This document shows positions 10,614 through 19,614 of a stretch of DNA of 60,194 nt, piece by piece. The DNA is from Pseudoalteromonas sp. 0303 (GTDB taxonomy: Bacteria > Pseudomonadota > Gammaproteobacteria > Enterobacterales > Alteromonadaceae). The stretch is from contig NZ_JABVXF010000027.1 in assembly GCF_013349995.1 (NCBI RefSeq), forward strand, positions 1-60,194. Direction: 5' to 3'. Position numbers and translations under genes: made by a program. The first letter of the stretch is position 1. The number at the start of each line of letters is the position of its first letter. The notes under the pieces were generated by a model. That model was given only the letters and a program-made list of their open reading frames with translations. It did not search any database and had not been told where the DNA came from.

Positions 10614-11134
10614 ATAAACGCGTTCAGGGTTTTACCTTAGTTGAACTGATGGTGGCATTGGCAGCAGGCGCTTTTTTATTAGCTGGGGTAAGCTTGTCTT
10701 ACTCGGCGATTAAAAGCACGATTGAAGTGAGTAAAGAGCTTGAAAACGCTCAAGAAGTGATTCGCTATACCAGTAAAGTATTCAACCGCAGCATAAAGCA
10801 AACACAACTAACACCGACTATCAGTGCAGATAAAAGCACGATTACTATTACTCAGCCTAGTGGTGTCATTGCCTGTGATGGATCTGCGACAACTGCGCAG
10901 GTGGTTGAAGTATATAGCTTAAATGGTAGCAACTTAATGTGTTCACTCGATGGTGCTGCCTCAGAGCGATTACTGACAGGTATCGAAGCTTTGTCATTTG
11001 ATATCGCCGGTGAGCTTGTAACCGTTACTGTAAAGCCAAATGATTTACCTGCTCAGTTCGGCAATGGTATTAATATTGATATTGCGTTAACCAATGCAAT
11101 ATTAGTCAAAGCATACGGAGCTGGCAGTGTATAA
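10610..11134 (+). CDS. pilW: Type IV pilus minor pilin, PilW-like
   Basis: 174 residues with the leader MNKRVQG followed by FTLVELMVALAAGAFLLAGV, and the glutamate at +5 needed for assembly. Length and order after pilV point to PilW/GspJ. The start overlaps the pilV stop (ATGA), so the two are translationally coupled. The C-terminal part is variable beta-rich sequence with two cysteines. It is compact for PilW, which is often longer. Confidence 0.82.
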   Translation: MNKRVQGFTLVELMVALAAGAFLLAGVSLSYSAIKSTIEVSKELENAQEVIRYTSKVFNRSIKQTQLTPTISADKSTITITQPSGVIACDGSATTAQVVEVYSLNGSNLMCSLDGAASERLLTGIEALSFDIAGELVTVTVKPNDLPAQFGNGINIDIALTNAILVKAYGAGSV

Positions 11135-12875
11135 CAAGCAAAATGGTTTCACCTTAATTACAGTGTTGATCTTAACCAGTATGGCCAGCATCGTGGTGCT
11201 TAGTTCGCTACGTGAAAACGTTGTTCAAGAGCGCTTAAGTGGTAACTTCCAAAAGAAATTAAACAGCCGCTTATTGGCAGAAAAAGGTGTGTTTGAGCAA
11301 GCTAAGTTATTGCAACAAACCTTGAATGATGAAGGCGTATTAGCGGTTGAAGATTTGATCAGTAAAACCAGTAATGCATCGGGCTCTGGTGTTATCGCTG
11401 ATGATGCCATTTTTAATGCCAGTTTAAGTCAAAATGCTGACGGTGAGCTTGAAGTTGCAAGCTTAGGGCAACGATTTGATGGTGACGCACAAAGTAACTT
11501 AGTCGCCCGTTTTGCAGTACAAGGCGCGAAAGGCAGTTCTGTTTTCACTAATGCGATGGTGGGCTGTAAAGGGGTTAACTTGTCGGGTAGTGGTAGTATC
11601 GACAGCTATGATTCGAGCAAAGGCACCTACGAAGAAACAAAGTCGAATGATGGTGATGTTTCAACGATTGCTGGTGATTCAGATGTGGTGCTATCGGGTC
11701 ATTCACCGATAAAGGGCGATGTGAAAGCGACCGGGGTTATCTACTTAAATGGTTCATCACCAATTATTGGTAATATCCATTCAAATACCGGTGTTTATAT
11801 TTCTCCTGGCAGTGGTTTACGTGTTGACGGTAATGTTTATACCCGAGGTTATTATACCCATCGTGGTGGGACTGTTTCGGGGGTTGTGCGAGCAAATGGT
11901 GATGCAAAAATGCAGTGGTCTACATTCATCACTAATAGCCAAGACGAAGCTCTGGATATTATGTATGGCGGCTCAGGCGATTTTAAAGACACCTACAATA
12001 ATCAACAAGATGGTGTGCACTACAGTGATAGCAAGTTTAATGTAAACCCGAATGTTGAGCCGATAACTGTTGCTGACCCAACAGCCCCTGATTATGACCC
12101 AACAAATCCAGACACCAGCTGCGACCCGTTAATTTTGCCAGAGAAAATGACAGACATCACAGACCAAGTGAGCAGTTATAGTTCTGTTTCGATTGGTCCT
12201 ACGCAACAATTTAAACTTAATACTGAAAAGGGCTTTTTTAGTAGCGGTGGTAGCCAAGTTATTTTGCCAAGCCTTGCCGATGTTTTCTTGTTTAACTCTA
12301 AAGCGCAAAACCAAGCTAATGGCAGTAACAGTAAAGAGTATATCTTTGCACTTGATAGGCTCAAAATGACCAGTGACGGCAAAATGGAAGTTTCTGGTGG
12401 TGATGTTATTTTACTGATTGATGGCGACTTTTCGATGGAAGGGGATACCAGCTTAACAATCAAAAAAGACAGTAGCTTAACAGTGTTATTAACCGGAAAA
12501 GTAAATATTGGTGCAGGCGCAAAAGTCATTACTGAGCAGGAAGGATTAACCACCAGTGGCCATCCGTCGTTATCATTTTATTCATCATTTAATGGTGTAA
12601 ATGGCGTGCAATTTAGTGGTGCTGCGAATTTATATGCGGCTATTTATGCACCTTTGACAACAGTGAAGCTATCGGGCAGTGGCGAGCTGTTTGGTAGTGT
12701 ACGTGGCTCAACAATTACTGCATCAGGGGGCAGTGGCGCTCACTATGATGCAGGTTTATTACAAGTACAAAATGGCGGCACGCCTGCTTCTTCGGCACGC
12801 ATCGTATTTTTAGGTTGGAGCTACAAAACCGCAGAAACAGCTGAAGAAGAAAGCGAAGCATCACCTGGAGAATAA
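11127..12875 (+). CDS. pilX: PilX-like large minor pilin with repetitive beta-rich C-terminal region
   Basis: 582 residues. The N terminus (MYNKQNG then FTLITVLILTSMASIVVL) is a PilX-type prepilin lacking the usual Glu5, as expected of GspK/PilX proteins at the tip. At about residue 145 a long Gly/Ser/Asp-rich region begins, with repeated phrases of the type VVLSGHSPIKGDV and IYLNGSSPIIGNI, suggesting a stacked beta-solenoid. PilX proteins are commonly about 170-200 residues, so this one is several times larger. The GTG start has GGAG 6 nt upstream and overlaps pilW by 8 bp. No pilY1 follows. The extra domain may be a surface-exposed tip adhesin; that is an inference from architecture. Confidence 0.75.
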   Translation: MYNKQNGFTLITVLILTSMASIVVLSSLRENVVQERLSGNFQKKLNSRLLAEKGVFEQAKLLQQTLNDEGVLAVEDLISKTSNASGSGVIADDAIFNASLSQNADGELEVASLGQRFDGDAQSNLVARFAVQGAKGSSVFTNAMVGCKGVNLSGSGSIDSYDSSKGTYEETKSNDGDVSTIAGDSDVVLSGHSPIKGDVKATGVIYLNGSSPIIGNIHSNTGVYISPGSGLRVDGNVYTRGYYTHRGGTVSGVVRANGDAKMQWSTFITNSQDEALDIMYGGSGDFKDTYNNQQDGVHYSDSKFNVNPNVEPITVADPTAPDYDPTNPDTSCDPLILPEKMTDITDQVSSYSSVSIGPTQQFKLNTEKGFFSSGGSQVILPSLADVFLFNSKAQNQANGSNSKEYIFALDRLKMTSDGKMEVSGGDVILLIDGDFSMEGDTSLTIKKDSSLTVLLTGKVNIGAGAKVITEQEGLTTSGHPSLSFYSSFNGVNGVQFSGAANLYAAIYAPLTTVKLSGSGELFGSVRGSTITASGGSGAHYDAGLLQVQNGGTPASSARIVFLGWSYKTAETAEEESEASPGE

Positions 12876-12895
12876 CGCAAACCCCAAATAAAATT

Positions 12896-12924
12896 GTGTA
12901 AGCTCAATTATTTGTAGCTTACAC
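12896..12924. repeat. hairpin downstream of pilX
   Basis: GTGTAAGCT / AGCTTACAC, 9-bp arms with an 11-nt loop, lies 20 bp after the pilX stop. An A run follows on the plus strand, so it is not a typical rho-independent terminator for the pilin operon, but it could protect the 3' end. Confidence 0.4.
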
Positions 12925-13016
12925 AAAAAAAATTAATTTCATTTAAACCTTTTGAATCCCTCCTTACGTCTAATACACTAAATTCACAACAATAATCATA
13001 AAGGACAACATCCAGG

Positions 13017-13568
13017 ATGTTGATAGATGCAGAACAAGCGTTCGCCCAGCAAAGTGAGCATGCCTTGATAGAGCGCGTAAAAAGCGGTGATCAAGCTGCC
13101 TATGCAACACTTTATGAGTTGCATGTGAAGCGAGTTTATAGCCTTTGTTTGCGATTACTTGCAGACAAAGAGCACGCCGAAGATGCAACACAAGAAGTGT
13201 TTGTACAGTTGTGGCACAAAATCGCTAACTTTGATGGACGCTCACAGTTTTCGACTTGGTTACATAGTGTTACCAGCAATATTGCGATTAGCTACATTCG
13301 CAAACATAAAAGCTGGTTTCAAAAAGTAGTGAGTTTTGAACAAAGCGGTATGGATGAGCAAAGCGCAGCAGATTGCGATGGTTTTAACGGCCTCGATAAA
13401 TTAGTACTGAGACTACCTGAGCGAGCGCGTATGGTGTTTGTACTTCATGCAATTGAAGGTTATCGCCATGAAGAAATAGCAAGCATGCTTGATATGGCGG
13501 TCGGTTCAAGTAAATCGCAATTTCACCGTGCAAGGCAGTTATTAAAAGAGTGGTATGAAAATGAGTAA
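13017..13568 (+). CDS. ECF-type RNA polymerase sigma factor
   Basis: 183 residues with sigma-70 region 2 (LYELHVKRVYSLCLRLL, AEDATQEVFVQLW, FSTWLHSVTSNIA) and region 4 (LPERARMVFVLHAIEGYRHEEIA then a helix-turn-helix), without regions 1 and 3. That is the layout of an extracytoplasmic-function sigma factor, which directs RNA polymerase to a small regulon after an envelope signal. It overlaps the next gene, which looks like its membrane anti-sigma factor. The regulon cannot be told from this sequence, but the operon's own third gene is an obvious target. Confidence 0.9.
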   Translation: MLIDAEQAFAQQSEHALIERVKSGDQAAYATLYELHVKRVYSLCLRLLADKEHAEDATQEVFVQLWHKIANFDGRSQFSTWLHSVTSNIAISYIRKHKSWFQKVVSFEQSGMDEQSAADCDGFNGLDKLVLRLPERARMVFVLHAIEGYRHEEIASMLDMAVGSSKSQFHRARQLLKEWYENE

Positions 13569-14031
13569 GCCAGAATTTGAACAATTTTTAAATGACTCGC
13601 TTAACCATAAGCAAGATATTAGCCCAGACAAAGATCTCTGGCCCGGTGTTGAGCGAGCAATTGCAACAGGGCAACCTGATAAGCCAAACCATGGCTGGAA
13701 TAAACTCGCTGCAGTTGCCGCTTGTTGTATTGCCGCACTATTGACCGTACAGCTTTTTGTTGGCCAAGGTGAGCCAAATAGCATGATGGCAATGAGCGAC
13801 TATTTTACCAAGCAAAAGCAAGGTTTGTTAGTGCAGTATCAAAATCAACCTGCGTTAACCGATAACTGGCAGCAACAACTAAAAGAGTTAGAAGAAGCCG
13901 AAAGTGCCATTAAGCAAGCACTTGAGAATGAACCTGAAAACCCAGCTTTATTACAAATGCTGTCGCAGGTTTATCAGCAACAACTGGACTTAATTAACAA
14001 GGTGCATGCACCGAAGTGGCAAACGATTTAG
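13555..14031 (+). CDS. Putative membrane anti-sigma factor
   Basis: 158 residues with one transmembrane segment at about residues 47-66 (LAAVAACCIAALLTVQLFV), a short cytoplasmic N terminus and a periplasmic part ending in a helical stretch rich in Glu and Gln. The N-terminal half resembles a minimal anti-sigma layout but has no clear HxxxCxxC zinc motif. The call rests mainly on its overlap with the sigma factor gene and on topology. Start choice (13555 or the ATG at 13561) does not change the reading. Confidence 0.6.
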   Translation: MKMSKPEFEQFLNDSLNHKQDISPDKDLWPGVERAIATGQPDKPNHGWNKLAAVAACCIAALLTVQLFVGQGEPNSMMAMSDYFTKQKQGLLVQYQNQPALTDNWQQQLKELEEAESAIKQALENEPENPALLQMLSQVYQQQLDLINKVHAPKWQTI

Positions 14032-14042
14032 GAGTGACAATT

Positions 14043-14984
14043 ATGAAATTACTAGCCTTAACTTTAGGATTACTGCCACTGATGGCAATGGCGGGACAAA
14101 CCATTAATGAGCAAATTGATGTACCTGAAAATAAACGCATTTTTATTGAAAACCAACGTGGTGATGTACGCATTGAAGGGTGGGATAAACCACAACTTAA
14201 AATCGAAGGTGAGCTTGACGATAAGGCACAAGGCTATCGCTTAGAGGTTGAAGGCAGCCGTGTTGAATTTATCGTAAAAATGCCGCGTAATTTAGGTGGT
14301 TGGAATAGTGGTGACGGTTCTCGTTTAACCATTTACATGCCAAAAAGTAGTGAGCTTGAATTTGCCGGAGTGAATGTCACAGTTAGTGCTAAAGAGCTTG
14401 AAGCAGGCGCAGAGATTGATACCGTCAACGGTGATATCACAGTGCAAGATATTCGCGGCAACATGAGCTTTGAAACGGTTAATGGTGATGTGAATGCTCA
14501 TGATTTAAACGGTGATATTCGCTTTGAAACAGTCAATGGTGAAATTAACGATAAAAACTCGCAAGGTGCTTTACGCTTTACCGCGGTGAATGGCGACATT
14601 AAGTCAAAAACCCAAGCAAAAGATGTTCGCCTTGAAAATGTAAACGGTGATATCGACTTTGCATTTGATGCAATTAAAAAACTGCGCATCAATACCGTAA
14701 ATGGTGAAGCTGAAGTTCACATCAATAAGCTGCTTGAAGATGCTAATATTCGTTTTGAATCAGTCAGTGGTGACGCCGAGTTTTACTTTCCAGCTGATGT
14801 ATCGGCAAAGTTTGAAATTGAAGCTCATGCTAACGGTAAAATCGTTAATGAGCTTAGTGATGACAGAGCAACGAAGGCGAAATACGGCCCATCTAGCGAC
14901 TTAGAATTTAGTATTAACGGTGGGGATGCTGATATCGAAATGGATACGATTAGCGGACGCATTGAACTTCGTAAACAGAAATAA
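14043..14984 (+). CDS. DUF4097-type secreted beta-repeat protein
   Basis: 313 residues with a signal peptide (MKLLALTLGLLPLMAMA, then cleavage near GQ). The body is built from repeats of about 20 residues with the core TVNGDI / TVNGEI, recurring seven or more times from about residue 120 to 250, as in the DUF4097 family, which is predicted to form a beta-helix. The function of the family is unknown. A strong AGGAG site marks the ATG at 14043. It is the third gene of the sigma/anti-sigma operon and is closed by a terminator, so it is probably exported to the periplasm as part of that stress response. Confidence 0.8.
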   Translation: MKLLALTLGLLPLMAMAGQTINEQIDVPENKRIFIENQRGDVRIEGWDKPQLKIEGELDDKAQGYRLEVEGSRVEFIVKMPRNLGGWNSGDGSRLTIYMPKSSELEFAGVNVTVSAKELEAGAEIDTVNGDITVQDIRGNMSFETVNGDVNAHDLNGDIRFETVNGEINDKNSQGALRFTAVNGDIKSKTQAKDVRLENVNGDIDFAFDAIKKLRINTVNGEAEVHINKLLEDANIRFESVSGDAEFYFPADVSAKFEIEAHANGKIVNELSDDRATKAKYGPSSDLEFSINGGDADIEMDTISGRIELRKQK

Positions 14985-15000
14985 CGATTAGGGTTACAAT

Positions 15001-15023
15001 AAAGCGGGAAGTTTTCCCGCTTT
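15001..15023 (+). terminator. intrinsic terminator after the sigma operon
   Basis: AAAGCGGGAA / TTCCCGCTTT, a 10-bp stem with a 3-nt loop, ends in a T run. It lies between the DUF4097 gene and dnaB. Confidence 0.8.
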
Positions 15024-15086
15024 ACTATTTGCACAGCCATTGCAAGTAGATAGAATAGAGCCATTCAATTTTAGTTTTGTGATGTT

Positions 15087-16466
15087 ATGGCCAAACCAGA
15101 TAAGCAAGTCGATACGTTAAAAGTCCCTCCCCATTCAATAGAAGCTGAGCAATCTGTTTTAGGTGGTTTAATGCTTGATAATCAGGCGTTTGACCGTGTT
15201 GCTGAGTTAGTGGTTGCGCAGGATTTTTATACCCGAACCCATAAGCTGATTTTTGAAGCGATGGTGAATCTTGCTGAAGGCGGTGATCCAATCGATTTGA
15301 TCACTATTTCTGAGAGCTTAGAGAAAAACAATCAGTTAAGTAGTGTTGGTGGCTTTGCTTACCTCGCTGAAATTGCTAAGAACACACCAAGTGCGGCGAA
15401 CATTGATGCTTACGCGAATATCGTGCGAGAGCGCGCTGTTATTCGTGAAATGATTGGTGTTGCGAACGAAATAGCAGAAGCTGGTTTTAGCCCAGAAGGG
15501 CGTACCAGTCATGACCTACTCGATTTTGCTGAAAGTAAAGTATTCAAAATTGCTGAGCAGCGTAGTAAAAGCACCGAAGGCCCACAAAACTTACACAGTA
15601 TCTTAGAAAAAACTGTTGATAAGATTGAAGAGCTTTATCAGTCGCCACAAGATGGTGTGACGGGTGTAAGTACCGGCTATGCTGACCTAGATAAAATGAC
15701 GGCGGGTATGCAGCCATCTGACCTTATCATTGTGGCGGCACGTCCATCGATGGGTAAAACAACCTTTGCGATGAACTTAGCCGAACACGCAGCCATGACA
15801 CAAGATAAGCCTGTACTTATTTACTCACTAGAGATGCCTTCAGAGCAAATCATGATGAGGATGCTGGCATCGCTAGGTCGTATTAACCAAACTAAAGTTC
15901 GTACCGGTCAGCTAGATGATGACGATTGGGCGCGTCTGTCGTCAACCATGGGCTTGTTGATGGAAAAAGGTAAGATGTATGTTGATGATGCATCGGGCCT
16001 AACACCAACAGATGTGCGTTCGCGTGCACGTCGTATTGCCCGCGACCATGGCGGAATTAGTATGATCATGGTCGACTACTTGCAGTTAATGCGTGTGCCA
16101 AGCTTGTCGGATAACCGTACCTTAGAGATCGCTGAAATCTCTCGTTCATTAAAAGCACTGGCAAAAGAGCTGCAATGTCCGGTTATTGCACTATCGCAGC
16201 TTAACCGTACCCTAGAGCAACGTGCCGATAAACGCCCAATCAACTCCGACTTACGTGAATCAGGCTCAATCGAGCAGGATGCCGACTTAATCATGTTTAT
16301 TTACCGTGATGAAGTGTATAACGAAGACAGTACAGAAAAAGGCGTGGCCGAAATCATCATAGGTAAGCAACGTAACGGTCCTATCGGTAAAGTACGTTTA
16401 ACCTTCCAAGGTCAATTCTCGCGTTTTGATAACTACGCGGGTCCAGCTATGGACGACGAATACTAA
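15087..16466 (+). CDS. dnaB: Replicative DNA helicase DnaB
   Basis: 459 residues. An N-terminal primase-interacting domain (PPHSIEAEQSVLGGLMLD) precedes a RecA-like helicase domain with Walker A RPSMGKTTFAMN near residue 225 and the DYLQLM Walker B. It is the hexameric 5'-3' helicase at the replication fork. It is clearly the host gene and contains no intein. It overlaps alr by one base. Confidence 0.98.
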   Translation: MAKPDKQVDTLKVPPHSIEAEQSVLGGLMLDNQAFDRVAELVVAQDFYTRTHKLIFEAMVNLAEGGDPIDLITISESLEKNNQLSSVGGFAYLAEIAKNTPSAANIDAYANIVRERAVIREMIGVANEIAEAGFSPEGRTSHDLLDFAESKVFKIAEQRSKSTEGPQNLHSILEKTVDKIEELYQSPQDGVTGVSTGYADLDKMTAGMQPSDLIIVAARPSMGKTTFAMNLAEHAAMTQDKPVLIYSLEMPSEQIMMRMLASLGRINQTKVRTGQLDDDDWARLSSTMGLLMEKGKMYVDDASGLTPTDVRSRARRIARDHGGISMIMVDYLQLMRVPSLSDNRTLEIAEISRSLKALAKELQCPVIALSQLNRTLEQRADKRPINSDLRESGSIEQDADLIMFIYRDEVYNEDSTEKGVAEIIIGKQRNGPIGKVRLTFQGQFSRFDNYAGPAMDDEY

Positions 16467-17545
16467 TGCGCTTAGCCATTGCCGAAATCAATCTAAAAGC
16501 ACTTGCTCATAATTTAGCGCAAGTGAAGCGCTTTGCGCCTGGTTGCAAAGTAATGGCGGTGCTTAAAGCCAATGCTTATGGCCATGGCTTAGTTAAAATT
16601 GCTCAATACCTAAATGATGCGGATGCATTTGCGGTTGCTCGAATAGACGAAGCGTTAGCGCTACGTGCAGGTGGGCTGACAAAACCGATTGTATTGCTTG
16701 AAGGTTTTTTTCATAAAGATGATTTACCTATCTTGCTGGCCAATAACTTTCAAACCATTATTCACGATGAAAATCAGCTCGCAACGCTTGAAAATACAAG
16801 CCTTGATGCACCAATTGCGTGTTGGTTAAAGGTGAATACGGGGATGCATCGACTGGGTATTGCGCCATCGCAATTTGAGTCTTTCTACAGTCGCTTAAAA
16901 GCAAGCCCAAATGCCCGTGATGACATTAAGTTAATGACGCATTTTTCGTGCGCCGATGACATCAATGATGAAAAAACCGCTCAGCAAATTGCCTTATTTG
17001 ATTCTTTGGCAGATGGCAAAAGTGAGCAGCATTGCCTTGCAAACTCTGCTGGCATTATTGCTTGGCCAAAAGGTCATGGCGAGTGGGTGCGCCCTGGCTT
17101 GATGCTGTATGGCGTATCGCCAATGCTTAATGGCGTAGGGCAACAGCACGGACTAGAGCCTGTTATGCGTTTAACAACGCGAGTTATCGCGATACGCGAT
17201 GTCGATGCCGAACAGTGTGTTGGCTATGGCGGGCGTTGGCATAGCGATAAACCGACTAAGCTTGCGGTGGTTGCGATGGGCTATGGTGATGGTTATCCTC
17301 GTCATGCTGAGCAGGGCACACCTGTGGTTATTAAATCGCAACGCTATGGTATTGTTGGCAGTGTAGCGATGGACATGATCACGGTGGATATTGGTGATAA
17401 CCGCGACAACATCAAAGTGGGTGATGAGGTGATTATGTGGGGGCCTGAGCTACCCGTTGAAGAGATTGCCCAGTGCGCAACAACCATTCCTTACGAGTTA
17501 CTGTGTAATATCACCCCACGTGTAAGCTACGAGTATCAAGAGTAA
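16466..17545 (+). CDS. alr: Alanine racemase
   Basis: 359 residues, the usual length. The pyridoxal-phosphate lysine lies in AVLKANAYGHG near residue 34, and the second catalytic tyrosine is in the VGYGGRW segment of the C-terminal domain. It interconverts L- and D-alanine for peptidoglycan synthesis. dnaB-alr is a common gammaproteobacterial pair, and here the start codon overlaps the dnaB stop. Confidence 0.97.
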   Translation: MRLAIAEINLKALAHNLAQVKRFAPGCKVMAVLKANAYGHGLVKIAQYLNDADAFAVARIDEALALRAGGLTKPIVLLEGFFHKDDLPILLANNFQTIIHDENQLATLENTSLDAPIACWLKVNTGMHRLGIAPSQFESFYSRLKASPNARDDIKLMTHFSCADDINDEKTAQQIALFDSLADGKSEQHCLANSAGIIAWPKGHGEWVRPGLMLYGVSPMLNGVGQQHGLEPVMRLTTRVIAIRDVDAEQCVGYGGRWHSDKPTKLAVVAMGYGDGYPRHAEQGTPVVIKSQRYGIVGSVAMDMITVDIGDNRDNIKVGDEVIMWGPELPVEEIAQCATTIPYELLCNITPRVSYEYQE

Positions 17546-17550
17546 CTTTG

Positions 17551-17790
17551 TTACTCTTTAATAAAATACACGTCACTGAAACCCATTCGTGCGAATTCTT
17601 GGTCACGAAAGTTACGTACTGCTGCAGAGCCTTTTGAAGTCATTTCGACTTGCTGTTCCATCTTTAAATAATTGGTTAAATCAATGCCTTCAGCCGCTGC
17701 AATAGCATGGTACATATCGCGGTATTTATCTTTTGCAAAATTGATTTCGCGAGGCTGATTTTTAAATTTGTAGGTAATGCGGCGTGCCAT
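17551..17790 (-). CDS. DUF2960 family small protein
   Basis: A 79-residue basic protein beginning MARRITYKFKNQPREINFAK, which I recognise as the DUF2960 family of marine gammaproteobacteria. No function is known. It has no signal peptide or membrane segment. It ends 5 bp from the alr stop in tail-to-tail orientation. Confidence 0.75.
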   Translation of the reverse strand: MARRITYKFKNQPREINFAKDKYRDMYHAIAAAEGIDLTNYLKMEQQVEMTSKGSAAVRNFRDQEFARMGFSDVYFIKE

Positions 17791-17905
17791 AATGAATCCT
17801 CAATGTTTATCGGGGCTAATTTTACACTAAAAAATAACCATAGCCATGACTTGTTAGTATAAGCGGGTTACAATGCAATACTTTTCAAAGACTCGGTAAA
17901 TCATA

Positions 17906-18163
17906 ATGAAACTTTCAGTAGAGATCAGTAAGTACCCACTACATCAAGACTACATTCCGTTTATCAAAGGTTTTATTGACCGCGTAAACAGTTACGAAGG
18001 TCTTAAAGTGATCACCAACACCTTATCTACTCAGATTTTTGGTGATTATGATTTAGTGATGTCTGTACTCAATACTGAAATCAAACGTTCTTATGAAGAG
18101 TTTGGTAAAGCTATTTTCGTCTGTAAATTCTTACATGGTGACTTGTCGCCTAGCGAAGACTAA
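17906..18163 (+). CDS. YkoF-like thiamine/HMP-binding domain protein
   Basis: 85 residues forming one ferredoxin-like unit related to YkoF and MTH1187-type proteins (VEISKYPLHQDYIPFIKGFID, then YDLVMSVLNTEI). YkoF binds thiamine or its pyrimidine moiety. The two following genes encode a PnuC-type vitamin transporter and a small-molecule kinase in one tight run, which supports a role in B1 salvage. I saw no TPP riboswitch in the 115 bp upstream. The ligand is inferred. Confidence 0.65.
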   Translation: MKLSVEISKYPLHQDYIPFIKGFIDRVNSYEGLKVITNTLSTQIFGDYDLVMSVLNTEIKRSYEEFGKAIFVCKFLHGDLSPSED

Positions 18164-18183
18164 ACCCTAAAGTAGCGCGTGTT

Positions 18184-18807
18184 ATGGAATTTTTAAGCGA
18201 AACCTTCTCTGGCTTTACTGCCATGTCGCATTGGGAATATATTGCTGTTGCCTTATCGATGGCGTATTTACTGTTAGCGATTAAAGAAAGCTTATGGTGT
18301 TGGCCAGCCGCGTTTGTGAGCACCTTTATTTATACCGTAATGTACTGGAATGGCGCACTGTTGATGGAGTCGCTACTTAATTTTTACTACATGTATATGG
18401 CGGTATATGGTTGGGTGGTTTGGCGCAGGGGCATGAATAATAAAGATCATCTGCCCATTATTTCATGGTCGTTAAAGCGTCATGCGGTGATTTTGCTTGC
18501 CACCTCACTGGCTTCAGTTGCCATAGGTTTTGTGATGACCAATTACACTCACGCTGATTTTGCTTATTTAGACAGCTTTACCACCTGTTTTGCGGTGGTG
18601 ACAACCTACCTTGTTGCCAAGAAGGTACTGGAAAACTGGTTGTACTGGATTGTGATTGATGCAGCATCTATGTACCTATACTTTGAAAAAGGGTATTACC
18701 CAACCTTAGTACTTTTCGTGTTTTACACCATTATGGCCGCGTGGGGCTTTAAAACCTGGTATGAAGAATACGAGCAGCATCAGGCTAAGCCGCTTGCACA
18801 GCTATAG
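18184..18807 (+). CDS. pnuC: PnuC/PnuT-type vitamin transporter
   Basis: 207 residues with about seven hydrophobic segments and the two Trp-rich PnuC signatures (NFYYMYMAVYGWVVW around residue 72 and WLYWIVIDAASMYLYFEKG around residue 157). Pnu proteins are facilitators that take up nicotinamide riboside, thiamine or riboflavin, trapped by later phosphorylation. The next gene, starting on the following base, is a kinase-like protein, and the preceding one is YkoF-like, so thiamine (PnuT) is the likeliest substrate. Sequence alone does not exclude nicotinamide riboside. Confidence 0.85.
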   Translation: MEFLSETFSGFTAMSHWEYIAVALSMAYLLLAIKESLWCWPAAFVSTFIYTVMYWNGALLMESLLNFYYMYMAVYGWVVWRRGMNNKDHLPIISWSLKRHAVILLATSLASVAIGFVMTNYTHADFAYLDSFTTCFAVVTTYLVAKKVLENWLYWIVIDAASMYLYFEKGYYPTLVLFVFYTIMAAWGFKTWYEEYEQHQAKPLAQL

Positions 18808-19614
18808 ATGAAAACTGAGCAACAAATTCACGCGCTTTTTACGCGCTTCAACTCACGTTTAGTCATCACCTCAATCAGTCCACTGGTTGAGGGGTTAAGC
18901 AATGATAACTACCTAGTTAAAACAGCAAGCCAAGATTTCTTGGTTAAGCACTATCGCGACCACTGGCCGGCGATTGGTCTTGCAGCGCAAGCGCATTTTG
19001 CAAAGCAAAGCTGCTGCCCAGACCCACTTTGGTTAGAGCAAGCAACCGATACGGCTATTTTCGAATACGTGGCAGGTAGTATTGCCAGCGGTGAATTTTG
19101 TAGTAGCTTATTGCCCGACTTAGTTAATTTACACCGTTACCCTGTGCTTACTGAGCCGATGGATATAGCTTACGAAATTAACTACTACCAGGAAACAGAG
19201 CGTTACCAGCAACATGCTGAGCTAATTGAACGGTCACTGGCTTATATTGCTTCAGCGCCTAAAGACATGGGCTTTTGTCATAATGATTTAGTGAAAGAAA
19301 ATATCATTGTGAATGAGTCGGGTATGTTTTTAATCGACTTTGAGTATGCCAAAAGCAACGATGTTTATTTTGACTTAGCTGCGCTGGTGGTGAGCTTTGC
19401 GTTAAATGATGAGCAGCAACTGGCGTTGCTTAAACGCTATCAAGCGTTAGTGTGCGAACATCACGAGTTTTACTTATCAGTTGAAAAGCTTGCGGCATTT
19501 CATGCGCTGTTTTTGCTTTTATGTATTTGTTGGTACGAACAACGTGGTGCGATGGATAAAGTGGCGCCCCTGCTAATACAGCTTAACCACTTCATAGAAA
19601 AAGCTAAAAATTAA
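18808..19614 (+). CDS. APH/choline-kinase-fold phosphotransferase, probable thiamine kinase
   Basis: 268 residues with the aminoglycoside phosphotransferase fold. The catalytic loop is GFCHNDLVKENII (Asp near residue 160), followed by LIDFEYAKSNDVYFDLA with the Mg-binding Asp. The start codon immediately follows the pnuC stop, so a phosphorylation-trapping role for the imported vitamin fits. ThiK-like thiamine kinases belong to this family, but so do choline and ethanolamine kinases, so the substrate is inferred from context. Its 3' end overlaps the next gene tail-to-tail by 4 bp. Confidence 0.72.
   Translation: MKTEQQIHALFTRFNSRLVITSISPLVEGLSNDNYLVKTASQDFLVKHYRDHWPAIGLAAQAHFAKQSCCPDPLWLEQATDTAIFEYVAGSIASGEFCSSLLPDLVNLHRYPVLTEPMDIAYEINYYQETERYQQHAELIERSLAYIASAPKDMGFCHNDLVKENIIVNESGMFLIDFEYAKSNDVYFDLAALVVSFALNDEQQLALLKRYQALVCEHHEFYLSVEKLAAFHALFLLLCICWYEQRGAMDKVAPLLIQLNHFIEKAKN

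Noticed and set aside
17791..17905. TPP riboswitch in front of the thiamine-type salvage operon
   Set aside because: No conserved CUGAGA-type core or matching helices are visible in the short leader.
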